NCBI GenBank assembly: GCA_964529445.1 | Contig: CAZGWJ010000019.1 | Span: 1-38,398, forward strand | Direction: 5' to 3' | Source of the DNA: CAZGWJ01 sp964529445 | GTDB lineage: Bacteria; Oederibacteriota; Muellerivitia; Muellerivitales; Muellerivitaceae | Length of the DNA stretch: 38,398 bases | Part shown: positions 17,174 to 25,479 of the stretch, one piece after another | How the letters are laid out: the number at the start of each line of letters is the position of its first letter | Position numbering within the stretch: position 1 is the stretch's first letter | Program-made: the position numbers and the translations under genes | The notes under the pieces: model-generated | What the model was told of the DNA's origin: nothing | What the model saw: the letters and a program-made list of their open reading frames with translations, nothing else | Databases searched by the model: none

Positions 17174-18649
17174 CTAGAAATACAGCCCTATCATCAGGCC
17201 GGCGTTGATGCCGCCGAAATCCACCTCGGTGGGACTCCCGTACTCGGAGGCGATGTCCTCGGGTGCCACGCCCACAAGTCCGGCGGGGATGCCCGCCGAA
17301 CCGTTCGTGGTCACCAACTCCGCGTTGTCGGTGACATCCCCGAAAGATCCGCTTCCCTTGTAGTTCTTGACCTTCAGCATGCGATAGGCCACGAAGGGCG
17401 AGATCCTGATCGTTTCACCCATCGCGTAATCGATACCCAGGGAGATCCCGCCGCCGATGCCGCTCCCGTCCAGTTGGGCCGTGACGACGCGTTCCGGATC
17501 GGAATAGTCGCGAACGGTCGAGGTGTAGTCGATGCTGGAGATCAGGTAGAGGGCGGAGAGTCCCAGGAAGGGCCGCATTTTCTTGCCGGGGGCGCCGAGG
17601 AGGTAACGGAAGGAGAGCCCGAGGGGCATGGCGGAGATCTTCAGGGTCCCTTCCTCCGTGTACTCCATAACGCCTTCCTGACCGTTGGTGATGGTGACCT
17701 GGTAGTCCGACACCGACAGCATCTCCAGGTGCATGCCCAGCTCCGCACTGCCTCCCAGGGGCACGAAGGGTTCCAGGCCCAGGGCCAGGCCGCCTGAGGC
17801 GATCTTTCCCTCCAACCCGATGGAGGGGTCCATCTGCTGGAGTTCGACGGTATAGGCCGCCCGGGCGTCGGAATCCTTCTTCAGGTCACCCAGCGTAAGC
17901 ATCTGCAAGCCCGGCATCAGGCGAATGCCGAAGGAATGCTTTTTCACGGGCGCCGTCGCGACGGCCGCGGCGGTCCCCGCCGCCGGGGTGGGCTTGGCCA
18001 GCTCGGCGTCCACCCAGGCCTGCTCTTCGGGAGTGAGCGCCGCACGGATGCGCTGGGCATAACTCTCCGCCGTGGCGTTGGGGCTGATGCGGGCGCTCCG
18101 CGAGAAGCTCAAAGCGGCGCCCTTCTTGTCCGCCGCCACGTACTGGCAATAGCCGAGGTAGAAATGGGCGTTGGCGTCGAGGGGATTCTCGATCACGGCC
18201 TGCTGGAAGAAGGGTTGGGCCTGGGCGTATTGCTTGGCGTCGAAAAGAGCCTTACCCTGGACATAGGAACCGGCGGTCGCAGGAGAGGCCGAAGGACCCG
18301 CGGGAGCCGAACCCGCCTGCGCCTTCAGGTTCTGGATGAAGGAGGCCAGTTGCGCGTCGTCCGGTTTCAAGGCCAGCGCCTTCTCGTAATAGGGGATGGC
18401 CTGAGCGGGCTGGTTCAGGGCCATGTGGCAGTTGCCCGCACCCTGCGCGGCGGCGGCCATGTTCGGATCCACCTTCAGGGCCGCGTCGAAATACTGGACG
18501 GCCTTGGCGTAGTCCTTGGCCTGGTAGAGTTGGAGACCCGCCTGGTAGTATTGCTGGGCGCTCACCTGGGCGTTCGCACCTGACAGCAACCCGAGCACGA
18601 GGGCGCAGAAAACGAATACCGCCGTTCCGGCCTTGATGAATGGACGCAT
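17174..18649 (-). CDS. TPR protein with C-terminal outer-membrane beta-barrel-like domain (paralogue 1)
   Basis: 491 residues from the ATG at 18649 with GGGAGGG upstream; the frame upstream has no site. The signal peptide is about 1-27 (VFVFCALVLGLLSGANA). TPR units cover about 28-190 (AQQYYQAGLQLYQAKDYAKA and repeats). A Pro/Ala linker follows, then a beta-rich domain from about 245 that opens with FGIRLMPGLQML and ends TEVDFGGINAGLMIGLYF. The terminal aromatic and alternating residues are those of outer-membrane barrels. The function is unknown; the TPRs would lie in the periplasm. It shares the whole layout with the protein at 20181-21665 (WVDAELAKP/WVDAQIAS, AMPLGLSFRY/TMPIGLSVGY, PFVAYRM/PYFRYRM). 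It starts 35 nt after mtaB. Confidence 0.8.
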   Translation of the reverse strand: MRPFIKAGTAVFVFCALVLGLLSGANAQVSAQQYYQAGLQLYQAKDYAKAVQYFDAALKVDPNMAAAAQGAGNCHMALNQPAQAIPYYEKALALKPDDAQLASFIQNLKAQAGSAPAGPSASPATAGSYVQGKALFDAKQYAQAQPFFQQAVIENPLDANAHFYLGYCQYVAADKKGAALSFSRSARISPNATAESYAQRIRAALTPEEQAWVDAELAKPTPAAGTAAAVATAPVKKHSFGIRLMPGLQMLTLGDLKKDSDARAAYTVELQQMDPSIGLEGKIASGGLALGLEPFVPLGGSAELGMHLEMLSVSDYQVTITNGQEGVMEYTEEGTLKISAMPLGLSFRYLLGAPGKKMRPFLGLSALYLISSIDYTSTVRDYSDPERVVTAQLDGSGIGGGISLGIDYAMGETIRISPFVAYRMLKVKNYKGSGSFGDVTDNAELVTTNGSAGIPAGLVGVAPEDIASEYGSPTEVDFGGINAGLMIGLYF

Positions 18650-18684
18650 GTTTCCCTCCCGAGATATGTCCGTTCCTGGAAAAC

Positions 18685-19983
18685 TCATTCTACCCGCACG
18701 GCCTGGATTTGTCCCTTCCTGATTTTCCCGAGGCGAACCCTCGACTCGCCTCCCGGCTTTCCCCCTTTTCCCTGGAAAATGACCCTCAAACCCTCGGCGG
18801 TCGTACCCCCGGAATAACCGGGGGAATGATCCTCCTCGACAACCCAGCGGATCTCCCCTTCCGCCTCCCGGGCCGATGCCTCGACGATCTCCCGTTTGAG
18901 GGTCAGGAGCTCCGCGATCCTTTCCCGGACGACACCGACCGGGACCTTCGGCTCGATTCCCGTAGCCTCCGTACCCGGCCGTTCCGAATAGGGGAAGGCG
19001 TGCAGGTCGCGAAAGCCGAGTTCCCGGATCCGATCCAGGGTATTCCGGAACGCCTCCGGTGTCTCCCCGGGGAATCCCGCGATGACGTCGGTGGTGAGAC
19101 CGGCACGGGAAATAGATCGGCGGATCGCGTCCACGACCCGCCGGAACCCGACGAGGGAATAAGGCCTCTTCATGGCACGAAGAATGCCCTCATCACCGCT
19201 CTGAAGGGGAAGGTGGAAATGCGGACATAGCCCGTCCTCCTCCCCGACCAGGGACAGAAGCCCCGCCTCGAAGCCGGCCACCCCGTAGGAGGAAAGCCGC
19301 ACCCTCTTCACGCCCGGCACCTTCAACAAGGCCTCCACGAGAGGCGCCAACCGGGGCGCGTCCGCCTTGAGTCCGAGATCCAGCCCGTAGGAGGAGAGCT
19401 GGACCCCCGCCAGGACCAGTTCCCGGGCCCCTTTCCCGGCCAGAATCCTCGCCTCCTCCAGGATCTCCGCACGGGGGCGGCTCAAGGACCCTCCCCTCAC
19501 ACCCGGCACCGCGCAGAAGGAACACGCGAAACCGCAGCCGTCCTGCACCTTGAGGATCGGCCGTCTGTGGCCCGCAAAGGATGAGATCGGGATCGGCCAG
19601 TGGACGTTCCGTGTGTTCCCTCCCTCCTTCGTGCCTTCGCGCCTTCGTGGTGAAGCCTTGTCCTGGTCTTCAAGACGTTCGAACACCCGGAACTTGTCGC
19701 GGTTGCCCAGGACGAGGTCCGCCGGGAGATCCTGCACCCGGGAGGGAAGGCATCCCACCAGGGCGATCGTCGCTTGGGGGTTCAGGCGGCGGAAACGCCG
19801 GATCAATCGGCGGACACTCGTGTCGGCCGCGGCCGTCACGGTGCAGGAAACGAGGACCACGAGGGAGGCCCGGGCCGGATCGTCGACCCATGTGTAACCC
19901 GCGCGTTCGCCAAGCTCCCGGAGAACCTGGGAGTCGTACTGGTTCACCCGGCACCCGAGCGTGTGGATATGGACCGACTTCAT
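18685..19983 (-). CDS. mtaB: tRNA (N6-threonylcarbamoyladenosine-37) methylthiotransferase MtaB
   Basis: 432 residues. The N-terminal methylthiotransferase domain binds one 4Fe-4S cluster through Cys11 (TLGCRVNQYDS, an MtaB-type signature), Cys47 and Cys78. The radical-SAM domain binds the other through Cys150, Cys154 and Cys157 (DGCGFACSFC). A TRAM-like end follows. The enzyme turns t6A37 into ms2t6A37 in ANN-decoding tRNAs. Between the two domains, residues about 108-125 (DKASPRRREGTKEGG) are encoded by a dispersed repeat, an in-frame insertion in a normally variable linker. No good ribosome-binding site is visible; another copy of the repeat family begins 12 nt upstream of the ATG. The SUF operon in this window could supply its clusters. 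Confidence 0.93.
   Translation of the reverse strand: MKSVHIHTLGCRVNQYDSQVLRELGERAGYTWVDDPARASLVVLVSCTVTAAADTSVRRLIRRFRRLNPQATIALVGCLPSRVQDLPADLVLGNRDKFRVFERLEDQDKASPRRREGTKEGGNTRNVHWPIPISSFAGHRRPILKVQDGCGFACSFCAVPGVRGGSLSRPRAEILEEARILAGKGARELVLAGVQLSSYGLDLGLKADAPRLAPLVEALLKVPGVKRVRLSSYGVAGFEAGLLSLVGEEDGLCPHFHLPLQSGDEGILRAMKRPYSLVGFRRVVDAIRRSISRAGLTTDVIAGFPGETPEAFRNTLDRIRELGFRDLHAFPYSERPGTEATGIEPKVPVGVVRERIAELLTLKREIVEASAREAEGEIRWVVEEDHSPGYSGGTTAEGLRVIFQGKGGKPGGESRVRLGKIRKGQIQAVRVE
19624..19654. repeat. One end of the 8-bp-word element inside mtaB
   Basis: Three tandem words CTTCGTGC CTTCGCGC CTTCGTGG, the same type as the ends of the intergenic elements. No inverted partner is seen nearby. 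The sequence is read in frame as part of the mtaB linker. Confidence 0.75.
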
Positions 19984-19995
19984 ACGAAAACTATG

Positions 19996-20111
19996 ACCGC
20001 AGAGTCACAGAGTCGCAGAGAACAGCGCGCCCCACTCAACATCACTCCATCATTCACCATATTAAAAGGTCCTTCCTCCGCGTGGCGCGAAGCGCCCTGC
20101 GTCTCTGCGGT
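19996..20111. repeat. Inverted 8-bp-word element (upstream of mtaB)
   Basis: The left end is ACCGCAGAGTCACAGAGTCG. The right end, complemented, is ACCGCAGAGACGCAGGGCGC. It occupies almost all of the space between the terminator of the TPR gene and the mtaB start, so the mtaB promoter must lie within it or further upstream. Confidence 0.8.
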
Positions 20112-20128
20112 AAACCGTGTTCGTAAAT

Positions 20129-20160
20129 AAAAAAGGGCCGCCGGAGTTCCGGCGGCCCTT
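20129..20160 (-). terminator. Rho-independent terminator of TPR/beta-barrel paralogue 2
   Basis: A 12-bp stem AAGGGCCGCCGG with a 4-nt loop is followed by a T-run on the minus strand (plus-strand AAAAAA). It begins 20 nt after the stop at 20181. Confidence 0.9.
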
Positions 20161-20180
20161 CGCACTTCCCTCGATGCGTC

Positions 20181-21665
20181 TTAGAAGAATGCCGCGACGT
20201 TCAGGCCGACCTGCAGGCCGCCCAGGTCGATGTCCAGGGGGCGCAACCCGGTCTCGGGATCGCCATCCTCGTTGAAGACCACGAGATGGGACTCCTCGTG
20301 GACCATCAGCTTGCCGCTCGTGCTCTCGCCGCCCGACTGCTGGTCACCCGTGAAGTCGGTGAACTTGGCCATGCGGTAGCGGAAATAGGGGCCCGCGACC
20401 ACGCTGGTGCCGAACTTGAAATCGAGCCCCAGGTCCACGTGCATCCCGATGCCGGAGGACTTGTATTCGCCCGTGTAGCCGTATCCGGTGGTGCCCGCGA
20501 TGACGGACATGGTCTCCTTGATGGTGACCGAGTAGTAGTCCGCGCCCAAGCCGACCTTCGGGGAAACCTTGCCCTTCCCGAAGGCGTATCCCACGGAAAG
20601 CCCGATGGGCATCGTGCTCACGTCGTAGGCCTTCCGGATGCTGTCCGTGAGGGTCACGTCGTCGAGATTGGGGGACGTGATGTCCACCGAATACTTGCCG
20701 ACCGAGAAGAGGCCGACCTCCAGGCCGATTTCCAGACCCTGGGCCGGACGGATGACCGGGCCGATGCCGAAATACAGGTTGCCGCTGGGGACGTCGCCCG
20801 TCATGCCGTACTGGCCCGGACTCCCGAAGTACATGCCCTGCAAAAACTCCGGCGTCGTTCCATCGCTGTTGGCCTCGTTCAAGGCGGCTTCGATGGCGGC
20901 CCCTTCGTCCTCGAGATCCTTCAATTTGAAGAGAGCAATGGCCGGCGAAAGCCGGATGCCGAACACCTTGGGCTTGACGGCAGCCCCGGCCGCTCCGGTG
21001 CCGGCGACGGCCACTCCGCCCGAGGCGATCTGAGCGTCCACCCACTGCTGGTCGGCCGGCGGGAGGGAGGCCTTGACCTTGTCGGCATAGGCCTTCAACT
21101 GGGCGTTCGGCTGCTTGGCATTGGCCAGGCCGAAGTTGACGGCGGCGTTCTTGCGGTCGCCGGCCCCGTACTGGGCGTAACCCAGGTAGTAATAGCCCTG
21201 ATAGTCGTTGGGATTCTCGCGAACCGCCTGCTGGAGGACCGGGATAGCGGCCGCATATTGCTTCTGCTGGACGAGGGCCTTGCCCTGGGCCAGCGACCCG
21301 GAAGCCTGTGGTGAGCCTGTCGAACCCACCGCAGGAGCGGTGCCCGCCTGGGCCTTGAGATTCCGGACGAAGTTGGCGAGCTGGGTGTCGCCGGGATTCA
21401 ACGCGAGGGACTTTTCGTAATACTGGAGGGCCTGGTCCTTGCGCTGGTACATGTAGAGGCAATTGCCGACGCCCTTGAGGGCGGCCGCGTCGTTGGGATT
21501 CATCTTGGCCGCGTACGCATAATACTTGTAAGCGTTCGCGTAGTCCTTCGCGGCGAAGCACTTGTCACCGGCCGCGCGGTACTGGTCCGCACCGGCCTGG
21601 GCGAAAGCCAAGCCACCAGTCACCACAAGGGCCCCGACGAGGAAAGCGACGATCCACCGTTTCAT
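20181..21665 (-). CDS. TPR protein with C-terminal outer-membrane beta-barrel-like domain (paralogue 2)
   Basis: 494 residues from an ATG with GGAGG upstream. The signal peptide is about 1-23 (IVAFLVGALVVTGGLAFAQA). TPR units span about 25-200 (DQYRAAGDKCFAAKDYANA, ALKGVGNCLYMYQRKDQAL, NPNDYQGYYYLGYAQYGAG). A short Gly/Ala linker leads to a beta-rich domain that begins VFGIRLSPAIALFKLKDL and ends DIDLGGLQVGLNVAAFF, the terminal Phe being typical of BAM-assembled barrels. It is a paralogue of 17174-18649 in the same order of domains. The gene has its own promoter and terminator. A GGTGAGCCTGTCGAACC word inside the Pro/Ser linker resembles a common dispersed repeat. The function is unknown. Confidence 0.8.
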   Translation of the reverse strand: MKRWIVAFLVGALVVTGGLAFAQAGADQYRAAGDKCFAAKDYANAYKYYAYAAKMNPNDAAALKGVGNCLYMYQRKDQALQYYEKSLALNPGDTQLANFVRNLKAQAGTAPAVGSTGSPQASGSLAQGKALVQQKQYAAAIPVLQQAVRENPNDYQGYYYLGYAQYGAGDRKNAAVNFGLANAKQPNAQLKAYADKVKASLPPADQQWVDAQIASGGVAVAGTGAAGAAVKPKVFGIRLSPAIALFKLKDLEDEGAAIEAALNEANSDGTTPEFLQGMYFGSPGQYGMTGDVPSGNLYFGIGPVIRPAQGLEIGLEVGLFSVGKYSVDITSPNLDDVTLTDSIRKAYDVSTMPIGLSVGYAFGKGKVSPKVGLGADYYSVTIKETMSVIAGTTGYGYTGEYKSSGIGMHVDLGLDFKFGTSVVAGPYFRYRMAKFTDFTGDQQSGGESTSGKLMVHEESHLVVFNEDGDPETGLRPLDIDLGGLQVGLNVAAFF

Positions 21666-21716
21666 TGCGACCTCCGAATGAATCCCAAGGTTGAAAAGAC
21701 GTCCGCGAACCGGCTT

Positions 21717-21744
21717 ATTATAAGGGAAGGTGAAAACCCGTCCA
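21717..21744 (-). promoter_or_regulatory. Sigma-70 promoter of TPR/beta-barrel paralogue 2
   Basis: The -10 is a perfect TATAAT (21717-21722), the spacer is 16 bp and the -35 is TGGACG (21739-21744), four of six consensus bases. The predicted leader is about 45 nt. The remainder of 21745-21921 holds no gene. Confidence 0.65.
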
Positions 21745-21921
21745 TGAAAAAGCCGGTCTTGTCGGACAGGTTACTCCGCGAATACTCCAATGAATAGTAG
21801 CCCCGCGAAAGATACCCCCACCCTCAAGGGGTCGACGAAATGCGTCTCGCCACGACGTCGGCCGCTTCCGCCTCGAAAACGCCCCTTCGACCTCCCGGGC
21901 GCCGCGAGGACCCAGTGCGCG

Positions 21922-23133
21922 CTACCCCTCCACCTCGGTGGGGATCGCCACGCCCTCGACCTCCCGGGCACCATCAGAGGGTTCGTTCACATGGACCTGG
22001 GGCGTCATGTTCGCCTGCTTCTTGTATTCGCGCTTGACCTGGTCCACGAAGGAATCGACGTCCTTCGCCTTCACCAGGGCGATGAGGTTCCCCCCGAAGC
22101 CGGGACCGGCCATACGGGCTCCCAGGCAACCCGGCGCCTGTAGGGCGATGGCGTAAGCCAGGTCGATCTCGGTGCAGGTCACCTTCAGTTTTCCGGTCAG
22201 GGAATCGTGTGAATTGCAGAGGATCCTGCCGAAGTTCTCCAGGTCCCCGCTCCGCAGGCTGTCCCGCGCCTTCAGGACACGCTCGTTTTCGTACACAACG
22301 TGGTCCAGCCTCTTGCGCACGATGATATCCAGGCCCTTGCGGACCGGGTCGTACCCCTCGCTCGTCACGTCCCTCAAGGACAAAACCTTGGGCACCACCT
22401 TGCGGATGTCGGGAAGCACCTGCTGGAAGAGGTCCAGGCGCTTCTTCATCTCCGCGTCCCTTTCCTTCAACCGCACGCCCGTCTCGATGGCAACGAGCTT
22501 CGCCTCCGAGGACGGGAACGGCACGTATTCCGGCTTGAAGGTCCGCGCGTCGAAAAAGACCAGGTGATCCTTCTTCGCCATCCGGCACGCGAAAGGAGAG
22601 AAATAATCGCCGCGCATGGACATGAACTGGTGCTCCACCCGCTGGCACAGCTTGGATAAAGTGGCATCGTCCAGGGGGTTGTTCCCGACGATGTTGCAGG
22701 CCGTCGCCACGGCGGTCGTGAGCGCCGCGCTGGCTCCCAACCCGGCCCCCTCGGGGATGTCGCTGGCCACCGCCAGCGATAGGCCGTCCAGCTTGCGTCC
22801 CGTGCGCTCGTAAAAATACACGACGCCTTTCAGGTAGTTGGCCCAACCATCCCCTTTCTCGTACTTCAGGGTGGAAAGGGAGAACTTGAGCTTCTCCTCG
22901 TAGTTGGAGGAATAAAACACGCATTCCCGGTCCGTGCGACGCTGGGCCGCCACCACCAGGGTGTGACTGCCGCCGGCCACCAGACTGAAGCCGTCCGTGG
23001 CCTCGGTGTACTCGCCGCCCAACAGGGTCAGCCGGGAAGGCGAGGCCACGAGAGTGACCCGTCTTCCGGGATCGGCCCCGAACTGGCGGTAGAAGGTCGC
23101 TTGGGTTCTCTTGACAACATCAGGTAGGCTCAT
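21922..23133 (-). CDS. Galactokinase-family GHMP sugar kinase
   Basis: 403 residues from the ATG at 23133, which overlaps the cdsA stop as ATGA. Motif 1 is ASPSRLTLLGGEYTEATDG, where true galactokinases have a GEHTDYN sequence that binds the sugar. Motif 2, the ATP loop, is EGAGLGASAALTTAV. Motif 3 is GARMAGPGFGGNLIALV. The GHMP fold is clear; phosphorylation of C1 of galactose is the family reaction. The changed sugar-binding residues mean that the substrate may be another hexose. Its place at the end of the rpsB-to-cdsA cluster, where dxr is often found, is unusual. The C-terminal GAREVEG words are repeated imperfectly just after the stop. Confidence 0.83.
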   Translation of the reverse strand: MSLPDVVKRTQATFYRQFGADPGRRVTLVASPSRLTLLGGEYTEATDGFSLVAGGSHTLVVAAQRRTDRECVFYSSNYEEKLKFSLSTLKYEKGDGWANYLKGVVYFYERTGRKLDGLSLAVASDIPEGAGLGASAALTTAVATACNIVGNNPLDDATLSKLCQRVEHQFMSMRGDYFSPFACRMAKKDHLVFFDARTFKPEYVPFPSSEAKLVAIETGVRLKERDAEMKKRLDLFQQVLPDIRKVVPKVLSLRDVTSEGYDPVRKGLDIIVRKRLDHVVYENERVLKARDSLRSGDLENFGRILCNSHDSLTGKLKVTCTEIDLAYAIALQAPGCLGARMAGPGFGGNLIALVKAKDVDSFVDQVKREYKKQANMTPQVHVNEPSDGAREVEGVAIPTEVEG

Positions 23134-23963
23134 GTTCTCGCTCGCAGGATGAATTGGATGTAGAAATACAGCACCGGCGCGTTGAACAACAGGCTGTCGA
23201 TCCGGTCGAACATGCCGCCATGACCGGGCAGGAGGCTTCCGGAATCCTTGGCGGCGAAGGACCGCTTGATCATCGACTCGATGAGATCGCCGGCCTGCCC
23301 GAAGAACGAAAGCAGGAGGCCGAGGACCAGCAGATCCACGATCCGATAGGCACCCTGCACGACGGGCGCGAAGTGCCTGAAAACCAGGAGCGCCGCGACG
23401 GCCAGCACCACGCCCCCTGCGCAACCTTCCCAGGTCTTCTTGGGAGAAACCGATTGCGCCAACTTGTGCCTACCCCACGTCCGGCCCGCAAAGTATCCAC
23501 CCGTGTCGTAGGCCCACGTGGCGACGAACAGGACCATCAAATGCCAGGGCCCTTCGGGCTGCCGCCTCAGAAGAAGGAAATAACTCCCGAGGATCCCGAA
23601 ATAGAAGGCGCTGAAAAAGGTGGTGGCGGTGGCCGGAACGGTCTCGGCCAGGGGCCGCCTCCAGAGCAGGAACTCCGCGAACAGGAGCAGAAGGCCGAGG
23701 AAGAGCAGGCTGGGAAGGCTCATCCGGGCCAGGAAAGCGATCCCCGAGGCCGGCATCCAGAAGAGGAACAGGAAATACATGCCGGAGAAATAAAGGAGTG
23801 CCGTCGGTTTCCCCTTGGCCATCTGACCCACCTCCAGCAGGGCCACGGTGAGAACCGCCAGCACGACGACCTTGAACGCGAGGGTATCGGAATTGAACGT
23901 GAGATAAAGAACCAACGGGATGGCCAGGACCGCCACCAGCGCTCGCAGGAGAATGGATTTCAA
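23130..23963 (-). CDS. cdsA: Phosphatidate cytidylyltransferase (CDP-diglyceride synthase)
   Basis: 277 residues, mostly hydrophobic, with about eight membrane helices. The C-terminal family signature SFFGQAGDLIESMIKRSF and KDSGSLLPGHGGMFDRIDSL is complete, including the metal-binding Asp residues. The enzyme makes CDP-diacylglycerol from phosphatidate and CTP in the inner membrane, the precursor of all main phospholipids. The start is TTG at 23963, which shares TTGA with the uppS stop, so translation is coupled. The order uppS-cdsA is conserved in many bacteria. Confidence 0.96.
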   Translation of the reverse strand: MKSILLRALVAVLAIPLVLYLTFNSDTLAFKVVVLAVLTVALLEVGQMAKGKPTALLYFSGMYFLFLFWMPASGIAFLARMSLPSLLFLGLLLLFAEFLLWRRPLAETVPATATTFFSAFYFGILGSYFLLLRRQPEGPWHLMVLFVATWAYDTGGYFAGRTWGRHKLAQSVSPKKTWEGCAGGVVLAVAALLVFRHFAPVVQGAYRIVDLLVLGLLLSFFGQAGDLIESMIKRSFAAKDSGSLLPGHGGMFDRIDSLLFNAPVLYFYIQFILRART

Positions 23964-24751
23964 GTTCGCCGTCCGCCCTTCCAGGTCCGATTCAGGTTCA
24001 CAAGACCGCCGAAGCGCCGTTCGCGCTTCTGGTACTCCCTCAATGCGGCCACGAGGTGCTTAGCACGAAAATCGGGCCAGAGGGTTTTCGTCACGATCAG
24101 TTCCGAATAGGCCAGTTCCCAGAGCAGGAAATTGGAAAGCCGCATCTCGCCAGAAGTCCGGATCAAAAGATCCACTTCCGGCAAACCCGCCGTGGAGAGT
24201 GCGCCGGAAAACGTCGCTTCGTCGATATCCCCGGGGCGGATCCGGCCGTCCCGGGCCCGGGAAGCCAGAGACCGGGCGGCATCGATGAGGTCGGCCCGGC
24301 CGCTGTAGGACAACGCCAGGACCAGCGTCAGACCGCGGTTACCCGACAGGGCGGCGATGGCTTTTCGGAGCTCTTTCCGGGCGGGGGCCGGCAAGTCCCG
24401 GGTCCGCCCGATGGTGGCCAGACGCACGTTGTTCTTCATCAATTCCGGCACTTCCCTTTTCAGGTAGTGCCGAAGGAGCGCCATCAGGAGGGAGACCTCC
24501 CGGGCCGGACGCCGCCAATTCTCGGTCGAGAAAGCGTAGAGGGTGAGGGTCTCGATGCCCAGTTCCCCGCAAAGACGGACCGTCTCGCGGATGGAACTGA
24601 CGCCCGCCCGGTGCCCCGCGATGCGGGGAAGGCCGCGAGTCCTCGCCCAGCGGCCGTTGCCGTCCATGATGACCGCGACATGACGCGGAAGAGGGGCCTT
24701 GCGTTCGGTGAGTCCGTATCTTTTGAGGACCGTTTCCCGGTCGGAATCCAT
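23960..24751 (-). CDS. uppS: Undecaprenyl diphosphate synthase (cis-prenyltransferase)
   Basis: 263 residues. The N-terminal VAVIMDGNGRWA carries the catalytic Asp30 and the diphosphate-binding loop. LTLYAFSTENWRRP and the C-terminal LLIRTSGEMRLSNFLLWELAYSE complete the family signature. The enzyme adds eight isoprene units to farnesyl diphosphate to give the C55 carrier lipid for peptidoglycan and surface glycans. The ATG at 24751 has only a weak ribosome-binding site, and no better start lies upstream in frame. It follows frr by 67 nt. Confidence 0.96.
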   Translation of the reverse strand: MDSDRETVLKRYGLTERKAPLPRHVAVIMDGNGRWARTRGLPRIAGHRAGVSSIRETVRLCGELGIETLTLYAFSTENWRRPAREVSLLMALLRHYLKREVPELMKNNVRLATIGRTRDLPAPARKELRKAIAALSGNRGLTLVLALSYSGRADLIDAARSLASRARDGRIRPGDIDEATFSGALSTAGLPEVDLLIRTSGEMRLSNFLLWELAYSELIVTKTLWPDFRAKHLVAALREYQKRERRFGGLVNLNRTWKGGRRT

Positions 24752-24818
24752 TCGTTGCTCGGGGGCCAGGATGATGTCCGGTCCGCCATGGTCCGGCGCT
24801 TGCCGGGGCGGCCCGGCC

Positions 24819-25382
24819 TTAGAACTCCATGATCTCTTTTTCCTTGTGCTCGGCCAAGTGGTTCACTTCCTGGGTGAAAGTGTCGGTCATCTTCTGAACA
24901 CGCTCCAACGCTTTCTTCACCTCGTCCTCACTGGCGGCCTTGTCCTTCTTGAGGATCTCCAGCGCCTTGTTGGCATCCTGGCGGATGGAGCGCACGGCCA
25001 CGCGACCATCCTCCGCGTGCTTCTTGACGAGCTTGACCATCTCCTTGCGGCGCTCCTCGGTCGGGGGAGGCAGGGAGAGCCGGATCACCTTGCCGTCGTT
25101 GTTGGGATGCACACCGATATCGCTCTTCTGGATGGCCTTCTCGATCTCGGACAGGACACCGGGATCCCAGGGTTTGATCTCCAAGGTGCGGTTGTCGGGG
25201 ATCGTGATATTCGCCACCTGGTTCAGGGGCATCAGGGAGCCGTAGTACTCCACTTTCACGCCCTCGACCAGCGCCGAAGAGGCCCGACCGGTCCGAACCG
25301 TGCCGAACTCCCGCTTGGTGGCATCGATGGCCTTCTTCATCTTCCCGTCGGCTTCGTTGAGGATCTGCTGGATATCCGCCAT
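24819..25382 (-). CDS. frr: Ribosome recycling factor
   Basis: 187 residues from the ATG at 25382, with GAGGGAG upstream; the frame extends 19 codons further without support. Typical RRF blocks are seen: VRTGRASSALVEGVKVEYYGS, PLNQVANITIPDNRTLEIKPWD, and the helix EERRKEMVKLVKKHAEDGRVAVR. With EF-G it splits the post-termination ribosome. The length is that of the family. It lies 97 nt after pyrH in the same transcript order found in most bacteria. Confidence 0.97.
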   Translation of the reverse strand: MADIQQILNEADGKMKKAIDATKREFGTVRTGRASSALVEGVKVEYYGSLMPLNQVANITIPDNRTLEIKPWDPGVLSEIEKAIQKSDIGVHPNNDGKVIRLSLPPPTEERRKEMVKLVKKHAEDGRVAVRSIRQDANKALEILKKDKAASEDEVKKALERVQKMTDTFTQEVNHLAEHKEKEIMEF

Positions 25383-25479
25383 TTCTCCCTCGTTCCCGCC
25401 TACTCGCTCTCGCAGATCTGCCTCGATTTGCGCGGGCATCCTTCACCCTTCGGCCGGAGGACGAAAGGCGGTTCTTGTA

